NCBI RefSeq assembly: GCF_023078375.1
Contig: NZ_CP095554.1
Coordinates: 620,001 to 684,000 of the forward strand
DNA length: 64,000 nt
Reading direction: 5' to 3'
Origin: Roseomonas gilardii subsp. gilardii
GTDB taxonomy: Bacteria > Pseudomonadota > Alphaproteobacteria > Acetobacterales > Acetobacteraceae
The position numbers were made by a program, and so were the translations under genes. Positions 19,106-29,182 of this stretch are shown here, piece after piece. The notes below the pieces were generated by a model that was given only the letters and a program-made list of their open reading frames with translations, did no database searches and had not been told where the DNA came from. Numbering within the stretch: position 1 is the first letter of the stretch; each line of letters opens with the position of its first letter.

Positions 19106-19426
19106 CTATCCATCCTCGTCGAGCAGGCTGGCGAGCTTGAGGGCCACGCCCTTCGAACCCTCGACCCGCAGTCGGCCGGTGGAAAAGGCCAGCATGGGGT
19201 TGAGGCGCCCGGCCATCAGCTTGCCCAGATCCGGCGCGCCCAGGCGCAGCACGGTATCCGCCTCCTCCGAAGGCGAAGCGGGGCGGATGGTGACCTGACT
19301 TCCGGTTGCATCCAGAAGCAGGCTCTCATCCAGATCGGTGATATCGATCCGGACCTTGTAGCCAAGGCTGCGCAAAGCATGAGACCTCGCCAGCATGGCG
19401 TTCATCACATCGTCCGTCGTCACCAT
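19106..19426 (-). CDS. SCP2 sterol-binding domain protein
   Basis: Small protein of 106 residues with the SCP2 lipid-binding fold: DATGSQVTIRPAS, then the GKLMAGRLNPMLAFSTGRLRVEG block that defines bacterial SCP2-like proteins, and a C-terminal ALKLASLL helix. Such proteins bind acyl chains or sterol-like lipids in the cytosol. It is transcribed divergently from the FadL gene, next to a fatty-acid oxidation cluster, which fits a lipid role; this link is inference. Confidence 0.85.
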   Translation of the reverse strand: MVTTDDVMNAMLARSHALRSLGYKVRIDITDLDESLLLDATGSQVTIRPASPSEEADTVLRLGAPDLGKLMAGRLNPMLAFSTGRLRVEGSKGVALKLASLLDEDG

Positions 19427-19548
19427 GGGAAGCCTTTCGCGTTGCAGAATCGAATCCTATTGACCTTAACGTCAACCATCTTCCTAATGGGTCACAAATC
19501 GGAGGGCCGGCCTTGAACGGCTCCGGACAGGAGAGGAGACAGCCAGCC

Positions 19549-20910
19549 ATGGGCGGAACGGCCAGGCGCTGTTACCAGGGTGTCGTAGCGGGTCTCGCCA
19601 CAGGCATCGCCATCGGGGGCTGGGGCGCCGCGCCCGCCCATGCCTCCGGCTATTTCCTGCGCGACCAGAGCGCCATCGGGCAAGGCAGTTCCTTCGCCGG
19701 CAGCACGGCGCGCGCCGACGACCCCTCCATGCAGTTCTTCAACCCGGCCTCCATGGTCCGGCTGCCCGGCTTCCAGACCAGCCTCGTCGGCACCTATGTC
19801 GCGCCCGACGCCACTGTGGAATCGAGCAGCGGCCGCCGCGCCGCCGCGCTGGGTGGAAGCACGATCCTGGGCGGCACCGGCGGCGATGTGGCACAGGATG
19901 CCTTCGTGCCCGCGACCTATGCCACGGCACAGGTCGCGCCCGACTGGTGGCTGGGCCTTTCGGTCAATTCGCCCTGGGGGCTGATCACCAAGACCGGCGC
20001 CGGCGATGTCGGCCGCTACCACGCCATGACCAGCGTGCTGCGCACCGTCGAGGTGGCGCCCTCCGTGGCCTGGAAGGCGACGCCGGAATTCTCGCTCGGC
20101 GCCTCACTGATCCTGCAGTACATGAGCGCGCGGCTGTCGAACGCGGTGGATTTCGGCTCGATCGGCGCCGCCGCCGGGCTCGGCCGGCTGGGCCTGACGC
20201 CCGGCAGCGCCGATGGCATCGGATCGGTGAAGGGCGACGACTATTCCGTCGGCTGGCAGATCGGCGCGCTCTGGGAGCCGCATCCCGGCACGCGGCTGGG
20301 CGCCAATTTCCGCTCCGCGGTCTTCCAGAAGCTGGACGGCTCCTGGCTGAGCTTCGAGAACGTGCCGGCGGCGCTGGCCAACAGCTTCCGCGCCGCGCGG
20401 GCCAGCACCAAGGTCACCACGCCGGAAAGCGTCACGCTCGGCCTGTGGCAGGATCTGGGCCGCGGCTGGACGCTGCTGTCGGACGTGAGCTGGACCAACT
20501 GGTCGCGCTTCCAGGAAATCCGCATCAAGGCGGATGGCCGCGCCGATACGGTGACGGCGGAGAACTGGCGCGACACGGTCTTCGCCTCGGTCGGCGCGGA
20601 GTACCAGGTCAACGAGAAGCTGCGCCTGCGCACCGGCTTCGCCTATGACCAGACGCCGGTGAAGACCGCCTACCGCACGCCGCGCCTGCCCGACACCGAC
20701 CGCTACTGGCTCTCGGCCGGTGCCTCCTACAAGGTCACGGAACGGCTGGAGATCTCGGCGGGCTATTCGCACATCTTCGCCCGGGACGGCATCGTCAACC
20801 TGAGCGCGGGCAGCAGCGCCAGCTCCCCCGACTTCCTGCGGGGCAATCTCCAGCAGCGCTACAGCAACGCGGTCGACGTCTTCGCGCTGCAGGCGCGGAT
20901 CACGCTCTAG
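19549..20910 (+). CDS. fadL: Outer-membrane long-chain fatty acid transporter, FadL/TodX family
   Basis: Beta-barrel channel of 453 residues that lets hydrophobic compounds cross the outer membrane. After the signal peptide (cleavage at AHA-SGYF) the family N-terminus SGYFLRDQSAIGQGSSFAG and the PSMQFFNPASM plug motif are evident; the protein ends in a strand (VFALQARITL). The ATG at 19549 is preferred over an upstream TTG at 19513 because GGAGAGGAG lies before it. The acyl-CoA ligase follows 18 bp downstream, so uptake and activation are coupled. Confidence 0.92.
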   Translation: MGGTARRCYQGVVAGLATGIAIGGWGAAPAHASGYFLRDQSAIGQGSSFAGSTARADDPSMQFFNPASMVRLPGFQTSLVGTYVAPDATVESSSGRRAAALGGSTILGGTGGDVAQDAFVPATYATAQVAPDWWLGLSVNSPWGLITKTGAGDVGRYHAMTSVLRTVEVAPSVAWKATPEFSLGASLILQYMSARLSNAVDFGSIGAAAGLGRLGLTPGSADGIGSVKGDDYSVGWQIGALWEPHPGTRLGANFRSAVFQKLDGSWLSFENVPAALANSFRAARASTKVTTPESVTLGLWQDLGRGWTLLSDVSWTNWSRFQEIRIKADGRADTVTAENWRDTVFASVGAEYQVNEKLRLRTGFAYDQTPVKTAYRTPRLPDTDRYWLSAGASYKVTERLEISAGYSHIFARDGIVNLSAGSSASSPDFLRGNLQQRYSNAVDVFALQARITL

Positions 20911-20928
20911 CGGCCAGGAGGGAAGGCG

Positions 20929-22689
20929 ATGGTGGGCAGCAGGATGATGGCGGAGAACGAAGAGACCCATCCGCCAGCCCCGTCGCCTGCCCTGGCATCA
21001 GGCCCCGCCCGCCCCTGGCTGGCGAGCTACCCTCCGGACGTGGACTGGTCCGCCCCGCTGGAGCCCGGCACCCTGCCGGAGATGCTGCGCGGCGCGGTGG
21101 CGCGCTTCGGCGACCGGCCCTGCCTCGACTTCCTGGGCCGGCGCTGGACCTATGCCCAGATCGGCGACCTGGTGGAGCGGGCGGCGGAGGGCTTCCGGCG
21201 CCTCGGCGTGCAGCCCGGCATCCGGGTCGGCCTCTGCCTGCCGAACTCGCCCTTCTATGTCGTCTGCTATTTCGCGGTGCTGCGGGCCGGGGGCGTGGTC
21301 GTGAACTTCAGCCCGCTGCAGGTGGCGGCGGAACTCTCGGCCCAGGCACGCTCCTCCGGCACGCGGATCATGGTGACGCTGGACCTGGAGCCGATGCTGG
21401 ACCGCGTGCTGGGCCTGCTCGGCGAGGATGGCCCGGTGCGGCATGTGGTGGCCTGCCGCTTCGCCGGGGCGCTGCCGCTGTTCAAGGGAATCGGCTTCCG
21501 CCTGGCGCGCCGCACCAGCCTCGGCACCGTGCCGCAGGACGATCCGCGCGTGAGCGGCTTTGACACTCTGGTGGAGGCGCCGCCGCTGCGCGACGCGCCC
21601 GCCATCGCCCCCGGCGACATGGCGGTGCTGCAATACACCGGCGGCACGACCGGCCGGCCGAAGGGCGCGATCCTGACCCATGCCAACCTGACCGCCAATC
21701 TGGAGCAGGTGCGGCGCTGGTTCCATGGCTGCCGGGAGGGCGAGGAACGTGTCCTCGCCGTGCTGCCCTTCTTCCATGTCTTCGCCATGACCGTGGCACT
21801 GAACGCGGGGCTGGCCTGGGGCGCCGAGATCGTGCTGCTGCCGCGCTACGACCAGGCCGGCTTCCAGGCCGCGCTGCGCCGCAAGCGGCCAACCCTGCTG
21901 CCCGGCGTGCCGACGCTGTTCAAGGCGGTCCTCGATGCCGGCACGCCACGCGCGATGCTGTCCTCCGTACGCTTCTGCATCTCCGGCGGCGCCCCGCTGC
22001 CGCTGGAGGTGAAGCATGATTTCGAGGCGGCGAGCGGTTGCGTGCTGGTGGAGGGCTACGGCCTCACCGAAGCCTCGCCGGTCTGTTTCTGCAACCCGCT
22101 GGTGGGCGAGAACCGCGCCGGCAGCATCGGCCTGCCGCTGCCCGGCGTGGAGGCGGAGATCCGCGCCCTGGACGATCCCAGCCGCGCCCTGCCGCCCGGC
22201 GAGCGCGGCGAGCTCTGTGTGCGCGGGCCCAATGTGATGCAGGGCTACTGGGCGGAACCGGAGGAGACGGCGCGCGTGCTGCGCCCCGATGGCTTCCTGC
22301 GCACCGGCGATGTCGGGATCATGGCGCCGGATGGCTATGTGACCCTGGTGGACCGGATCAAGGACATCATCCTCTGCTCCGGCTTCAACGTCTATCCGCG
22401 CATGATCGAGGAAGCACTCTACACCCATCCCGACGTGGCGGCGGCGACGGTGGTGGGAATGCCCGATCCGTATCGCGGCGAAAGCGCCGCCGCCTTCGTG
22501 CAGCCCCGCCCTGGCGCCTCCCTCACGGTGGAGGACCTGAATGCCTTCCTGGCGGAACGCCTCTCGCCCATCGAGCGGCCGCGGCTGATCGAGCTGCGCG
22601 AGGAACTGCCGCGCACGGCGGTGGGCAAGCTCTCCAAGACCGAGCTGCGCCAGGAACTGCGCGAGCGCCATCCGGGCGGCCAGGCGTGA
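20929..22689 (+). CDS. fadD: Long-chain fatty-acid--CoA ligase (AMP-forming)
   Basis: Activates fatty acids to acyl-CoA using ATP; 586 residues, cytosolic or membrane-associated. Adenylate-forming motifs: LQYTGGTTGRPKGAILTH (P-loop), EGYGLTEASPV, TGDVGIMAPDGYV, the linker DRIKDIILCSGFNVYPR and catalytic lysine in PRTAVGKLSKTELR. The start at 20929 has AGGAGGG. It forms an operon with fadL and is followed by a MerR-like regulator and beta-oxidation genes. Chain-length preference cannot be told. Confidence 0.93.
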   Translation: MVGSRMMAENEETHPPAPSPALASGPARPWLASYPPDVDWSAPLEPGTLPEMLRGAVARFGDRPCLDFLGRRWTYAQIGDLVERAAEGFRRLGVQPGIRVGLCLPNSPFYVVCYFAVLRAGGVVVNFSPLQVAAELSAQARSSGTRIMVTLDLEPMLDRVLGLLGEDGPVRHVVACRFAGALPLFKGIGFRLARRTSLGTVPQDDPRVSGFDTLVEAPPLRDAPAIAPGDMAVLQYTGGTTGRPKGAILTHANLTANLEQVRRWFHGCREGEERVLAVLPFFHVFAMTVALNAGLAWGAEIVLLPRYDQAGFQAALRRKRPTLLPGVPTLFKAVLDAGTPRAMLSSVRFCISGGAPLPLEVKHDFEAASGCVLVEGYGLTEASPVCFCNPLVGENRAGSIGLPLPGVEAEIRALDDPSRALPPGERGELCVRGPNVMQGYWAEPEETARVLRPDGFLRTGDVGIMAPDGYVTLVDRIKDIILCSGFNVYPRMIEEALYTHPDVAAATVVGMPDPYRGESAAAFVQPRPGASLTVEDLNAFLAERLSPIERPRLIELREELPRTAVGKLSKTELRQELRERHPGGQA

Positions 22690-22731
22690 CGATGGCGCGC
22701 CACCCGCCAACCGCAGACAGGGGAGCGCAGG

Positions 22732-23109
22732 CTGCGCCAGCTCTATACGGTCAACCAGCTCGCCGAGGAGCTGGGCATCACGCCACGCGCGATCCGCTTC
22801 TACGAGGCCAAGGGGCTGCTCGCCCCGGAGCGCGCCGGCACCACGCGGGTCTTCGACCGGCGCGACCGGGCACGGCTGATGCTGGTGCTGCGCGGCAAGC
22901 GCCTCGGCTTCTCGCTCAGCGAGATCCGCGAATACCTCGACCTCTACGACGCGCGGCACGGCCAGGCGGAGCAGATCCGCTGGCTGCTGGACAGCGTGCG
23001 CGAACGCATCGCCCGCCTGGAACAGCAGCGCGCCGACCTGGAACAGACCCTCGCCGAACTGCGCGATATCGAGGCCCAGGCGGCGAACGCCCTCTCCGGC
23101 CAGGGCTGA
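22732..23109 (+). CDS. MerR-family regulator (LiuR/AtuR type), start codon unclear
   Basis: Transcriptional regulator of about 125 residues. The winged helix reads YTVNQLAEELGITPRAIRFY, then a long dimerisation helix (about residues 75-115, ARLEQQRADLEQTLAEL). Without cysteines it is likely to sense an acyl-CoA or similar metabolite, like LiuR/AtuR-type regulators of acyl-CoA degradation, which fits its place between fadD and the thiolase. No ATG, GTG or TTG lies in frame between the preceding stop (22687) and the helix-turn-helix. A CTG at 22732 sits six bases after AGGGGAG; alternatively the ATG at 22692 with one extra base in the sequence would lead in. Confidence 0.75.
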   Translation: MRQLYTVNQLAEELGITPRAIRFYEAKGLLAPERAGTTRVFDRRDRARLMLVLRGKRLGFSLSEIREYLDLYDARHGQAEQIRWLLDSVRERIARLEQQRADLEQTLAELRDIEAQAANALSGQG

Positions 23110-23140
23110 CCTCCGGGTCTTTGTGCTCTGGCCAGCGAAC

Positions 23141-23366
23141 CGGGAGGCTCTGCTTCCCGGACCCTTTGCTGAGGGAGGGGCCGCTCAGGGGCATAGTATG
23201 CCCCCGAGACCCCGCCATGAGCGCTCCGCGAGGAGGGGGTTATTCCGCCGTCGCGCCAATGGCGAGCGCTGCCCCAATCCCCCTCCTCGCGGAGCGCTCA
23301 TAGGGTTCCAAGGGACCCACGTCCCTTGGCGGGAGGGGTCCGGGGAGGGCGGAGCCCTTCCCGGAG
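23141..23366 (+). repeat. Second-family hairpin element with 23-bp inverted repeat
   Basis: Gene-free element between the MerR regulator and the thiolase. Its centre is a perfect 23-bp inverted repeat (23217-23239 with 23279-23301, arms starting ATGAGCGCTCCGCGAGG) with a 39-base loop. Flanking hairpins: CGGGAGGC/GCTTCCCG near 23150, GGGGCATA-G-TATGCCCC near 23190, CCAAGGGA/TCCCTTGG near 23308 and GGGAGGGC/GCCC.TTCCC near 23345. The same layout recurs at 37391 with compensatory base differences. Confidence 0.87.
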
Positions 23367-23403
23367 CGCCGCGCCCAAACACCAAGGACCAGAGGAACGA
23401 GCC

Positions 23404-24543
23404 ATGACGGATGTGGTGATCGCGGCCTATCGGCGTTCGCCGTTTCACTTCGCCGGCAAGGGCGAGCTGGCGAGGACGCGGCCCGACGAGCTGGTGGCGC
23501 AGGTGATGCGGGCGCTGCTGGCGGAATCCAGGGCGGACCCGGCGGCGATCGAGGATGTGGTCATGGGCTGCGCCTTTCCGGAGGGCGAGCAGGGGCTGAA
23601 CATCGCCCGGCTGGCGAGTTTCCTCGCGGGGCTGCCGCAGGCGGCGGGCGGGGTGACGGTGAACCGCTTCTGCGGCTCCTCGATGCAGGCGGTGCACCAG
23701 GCGGCGGGGGCGATCCGCATGGGGGCAGGGGAGGCCTTCCTCTGCGCCGGGGTGGAAAGCATGTCGCGGGTGCCGATCATGGGCTTCAACCCGCTGCCGC
23801 ATCCGGGCCTCGCGAAGGACTTCCCGCAAGCCTACATCTCCATGGGCGAGACGGCGGAGAATGTCGCGCGGCGGCACCAGATCTCCCGCCGGGAGCAGGA
23901 GGAATTCGCCACCGAAAGCCAGCGCCGCGCGGCGAAGGCCCAGGCGGAAGGCTATTTCGCCGCCGAGATCGTGCCGATCCGCACCGGGGCCGGCACGGTG
24001 GAGGCGGATGGCTGCATCCGTCCCGACACGACGCCGGAAGGGCTGGCGGCGCTGAAGCCCGCCTTCGCCCAGGAGGGCACGGTGACGGCCGGCACCTCCT
24101 CGCCGCTCACCGACGGCGCCGCTGCGCTGCTGGTCTGTTCGGAGGAACACGCGCGGGCGCGGGGGATGGAGCCGCTGGCGCGCATCCGCGGCATCGCCGT
24201 GGCAGGCTGCGCGCCGGAGATCATGGGGATGGGGCCGGTCGAGGCCTCGCGCAAGGCGCTGGCCCGGGCGGGGATCGGGGTGGGCGACCTCGACGTGGTG
24301 GAGCTGAACGAGGCCTTCGCCAGCCAGTCCATCGCCTGCATCCGGGAGCTGGGGCTCGACCCTGCCATGGTGAACATCGATGGCGGCGCCATCGCGCTCG
24401 GCCATCCGCTGGGCGCGACGGGGGCGCGCATCGTGGGCAAGGCGGCTTCGCTGCTGCGGCGGCAGAACGGGCGCTATGCGCTCGCCACCCAGTGCATCGG
24501 CGGCGGCCAGGGCATCGCCACGGTGCTGGAGGCGGTGGAATGA
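23404..24543 (+). CDS. fadA: Acetyl-CoA C-acyltransferase (3-ketoacyl-CoA thiolase)
   Basis: Cleaves 3-ketoacyl-CoA to acetyl-CoA and a shortened acyl-CoA, the last step of beta-oxidation; 379 residues. The nucleophilic cysteine is in NRFCGSSMQ (near Cys 90), the active-site histidine in LGHPLGATGAR, and the second cysteine in CIGGGQG. NEAFASQ is also present. Start at MTDVVIAAYRR with GAGGA upstream. It overlaps the fadB-type gene by four bases (ATGA), as in fadAB operons. Confidence 0.95.
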   Translation: MTDVVIAAYRRSPFHFAGKGELARTRPDELVAQVMRALLAESRADPAAIEDVVMGCAFPEGEQGLNIARLASFLAGLPQAAGGVTVNRFCGSSMQAVHQAAGAIRMGAGEAFLCAGVESMSRVPIMGFNPLPHPGLAKDFPQAYISMGETAENVARRHQISRREQEEFATESQRRAAKAQAEGYFAAEIVPIRTGAGTVEADGCIRPDTTPEGLAALKPAFAQEGTVTAGTSSPLTDGAAALLVCSEEHARARGMEPLARIRGIAVAGCAPEIMGMGPVEASRKALARAGIGVGDLDVVELNEAFASQSIACIRELGLDPAMVNIDGGAIALGHPLGATGARIVGKAASLLRRQNGRYALATQCIGGGQGIATVLEAVE

Positions 24544-26854
24544 GCGCGATCCAGCGGGTCGGCGTCATCGGCGCCGGGGTAATGGGCGCGGGCATCGCGG
24601 CGCAGATGGCCAATGCCAGCCTGCCGGTGGTGCTGCTGGATGTCGTGCCGGGCGGCGCGGCGAAATCCGTGGCGGCGATGCTCAGGGCCGATCCGGCGCC
24701 CTTCATGCATCGCGGCGCGGCGAAGCTGGTGCAGCCGGGCGATCTGGAGGGCGACTTGCCCCTCCTCGCGGATTGCGACTGGGTGGTGGAGGCGATCACC
24801 GAACGGCTGGAGGCCAAGCGCGAACTCTACGCACGCCTCGACGGGGTGCTGAAGCCAGGGGCGGTGCTGTCCTCCAACACCTCCACCATCCCGCTGCGCG
24901 CCCTGGCCGAAGGGATGCCGGAGGAACGCGCGCGGCGTTTCCTGATCACGCATTTCTTCAACCCGCCCCGCTACATGCGGCTGCTGGAGGTCGTGGCCGG
25001 GCCGCGGACCGATGCGGGCGCGCTCGCCACGATCCGGGAGACCGCCGACCGCCGTCTCGGCAAGACGGTGGTGATGGCGAAGGATACGCCAGGCTTCATC
25101 GCCAACCGCATCGGCACGCTGTGGATGCAGTCGGCGGTGAACCATGCGACGGATCTGCGCCTCTCGATCGAGGAAGCCGATGCCGTGGCCGGGCGGCCGA
25201 TGGGCGTGCCGAAGACGGGCGTCTTCGGCCTGCTCGACCTGGTCGGGCTGGACCTGATGCCGCATGTCTCCCGCAGCCTGCTGGCCAGCCTGCCGGAGGG
25301 CGATGCCTATCGCGCCCTGTACCGCGAGCATCCGGTGGTGGCGAAGCTGATCGGGAGCGGCCGCACCGGGCGCAAGAGCAGCCTGGGCGGCTTCTACACG
25401 CGTGGCAAGGATGCCGGCGGCAAGAGCCTCAGGCGCGCCATCGACCTCTGGACCGGCGAGGACCGCGACAGCGAGAAGCCCGTGCTGGAAAGCCTGGAGG
25501 CCGGGGCGAAGGATCTGCGCAGGCTGGTGGCGCATCCCGATCGTGGCGGCCGCTTCGCCCGGGCCCTGCTGCTCGACACGCTGTCCTATGCCGCCGCGCT
25601 GGTGGGTGAGATCGCGGATGACGTGGATGCCGTCGATACGGCGATGCGGCTCGGCTACAACTGGAAATATGGGCCCTTCGAGCTGATCGACCGGCTCGGC
25701 CCCGGCTGGCTCGCCCAGGCGCTGCGGGAGGATGGACGCCCGGTGCCACCGCTGCTGGAACGGGCCGGGGAGCGGAGCTTCTACCGCACCGAGGAGGGCG
25801 TTCTGCAGTTCCTCGGCCTGGATGGCGAATACCATCCCGTGCCGCGCCCCAGGGGGTGCTGCTGCTGGCCGACATCAAGCGCCGCTCGAAGCCGCTGCTG
25901 CGCAACGGCTCGGCCAGCCTCTGGGATATCGGCGACGGCGCCGCCTGCCTGGAATTCCACACCAAGATGAATGCGCTGGACCCGGAGGTCATGGCGCTGA
26001 TCGGCAAGGCCATCGCGCTGGGGAAGAAGGGCGGCTTCCGCGCGCTGGTGATCCACAACGAGGGCACGCATTTCTCCGCCGGCGCCAATCTCGGCCTCGC
26101 CCTCTTCGCCGCGAACATCGCCGCCTGGGGCGAGATCGAATCCCTCATCGAACTGGGGCAGAAGACCTATCGCGCGCTGCGCGACGCGCCCTTCCCCGTG
26201 GTCGGCGCGCCGTCCGGCATGGCGCTCGGCGGCGGCTGCGAGATCCTGCTCCATTGCGACGCGGTGCAGGCGCATGCGGAAAGCTATATCGGGCTCGTCG
26301 AGGTCGGCGTCGGGCTGATCCCCGGCTGGGGCGGCTGCGCCAATCTGCTGCGCCGCTGGCAGGAAGCGCCGGGCCTGCCACATGGGCCGATGCCGCCACT
26401 GGCCCGGGCCTTCGAGATGATCTCCACCGCCCAGGTGGCGAAATCCGCCTTCGAGGCGAAGGAGTTGCGCCTGCTGCGGCCGGAGGACGGCATCACCATG
26501 AACCGTGACCGCCTGCTGGCCGAGGCCAGGGAAAGGGCGCTGGCCATGGTGGCGGGCTACCAGCCGCCGCAGGTGGCACCGCTGCGCCTGGCCGGGCCAT
26601 CCGGCCGGGCCGCGCTGGACCTGGCGGTGCGCGGCGCGGCGCAGACCGGCAAGGCGACGCCGCATGACGAGGTGGTCTGCGCGCATCTCGCCGACACGCT
26701 CACCGGCGGCGAGGGCGCGGACTACACCGAGGAAGTATCGGAGGACCGCGTGCTGTCCCTCGAACGGAAGCACTTCATGGCCCTGCTGCGCCACCCCGCC
26801 AGCCTCGCCCGGGTCGAGCACATGCTCGAAACCGGGAAGCCGCTGCGGAACTGA
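24540..26854 (+). pseudogene. fadB: 3-hydroxyacyl-CoA dehydrogenase/enoyl-CoA hydratase fusion, frameshifted as read
   Basis: Bifunctional beta-oxidation enzyme: NAD-dependent 3-hydroxyacyl-CoA dehydrogenase first (GVIGAGVMGAGIAAQMA; HFFNPPRYMRLLEVV; GFIANRIG), enoyl-CoA hydratase second (GGFRALVIHNEGTHFSAGAN; GMALGGGCEI). This domain order is that of FadN-type proteins. About 771 residues if intact. The frame changes at about 25846: GCGCCCCAGGGGGTG reads through only if the C4 run is C5, giving VPRPQGVLLLAD. The two halves are otherwise undamaged, so a homopolymer error is likely. Four-base overlap with the thiolase. Confidence 0.88.
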
Positions 26855-26886
26855 TGCCCGGCTCCGCCCGTTGCCGCCGACGGCGC

Positions 26887-26968
26887 GAACCAGCGAATGG
26901 GAGGTCCAGGAACCCTGGGTTCCTGGCGGATGGGGACCGGGGAAGGCGGCGCCTTCCCCGGTCCCCGG
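26887..26968 (+). repeat. Partial hairpin element (right-end modules)
   Basis: Short copy comprising only the right end of the long element: AACCAGCGAATGGGAGGTCC, the hairpin CCAGGAACC-CT-GGGTTCCTGG and a closing GGGGAAGGC/GCCTTCCCC hairpin. It occupies the 137-bp gap between the fadB-type gene and the acyl-CoA dehydrogenase inside an operon. No gene is present. Confidence 0.78.
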
Positions 26969-26991
26969 CCTGAACGGAGAGAGGAACGGAC

Positions 26992-28776
<1,785 letters not shown>

Positions 28777-28781
28777 GGTCC

Positions 28782-29091
28782 GGCCCCGGAAGAGGCTCCG
28801 CCTCTCCCGGACCCACTCCGCCGGGGACCGAAGCCGGTCCCCGGACCCCGGGCTTTCGTTGGTTCCGGTGGCGACCGGCGTTCTACGCTCCGATCCCTGG
28901 GCGCAGGTGGACCAGCGGGGCACCCGAAGAAAAACAAACACCGTGTCCGCTGCGGTGGCACCGGCAGTCGCCGGAGAGCATCGCCCTCCGGCGTGATCCG
29001 ACCACAGCGAGCACCAACGAGTGGGGTCCAGGGCGCGCAGCGTCCTGGCGGATAGGGGGTCCGGGGGAAAGGCAGCGCCTTGCCCCCGGAG
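28782..29091 (+). repeat. Multi-hairpin intergenic element, long copy
   Basis: Copy of the dispersed element between the acyl-CoA dehydrogenase and the amidase. It holds GAGGCTCCGCCTC, GGGGACCG-AAG-CCGGTCCCC (about 28823), CCCCGGGCTTTCGTTGG, the A-rich GAAGAAAAACAAACACCG run, the core hairpin at 28969-28993 (one mismatch in the right arm, CGCCCTCCGGCG), CCAGGGCG/CGTCCTGG and the closing AAGGCAGCGCCTT hairpin. Nothing else is seen between 28777 and 29182. Confidence 0.86.
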
Positions 29092-29182
29092 GGACAGCAC
29101 GACGCCGGAGCACCCCCTCGACAAGCCCCTGCCCCACCCGGAGACTGCCGCGCGCAGACCACCGCAGAGGAGTCCCGGGGGC

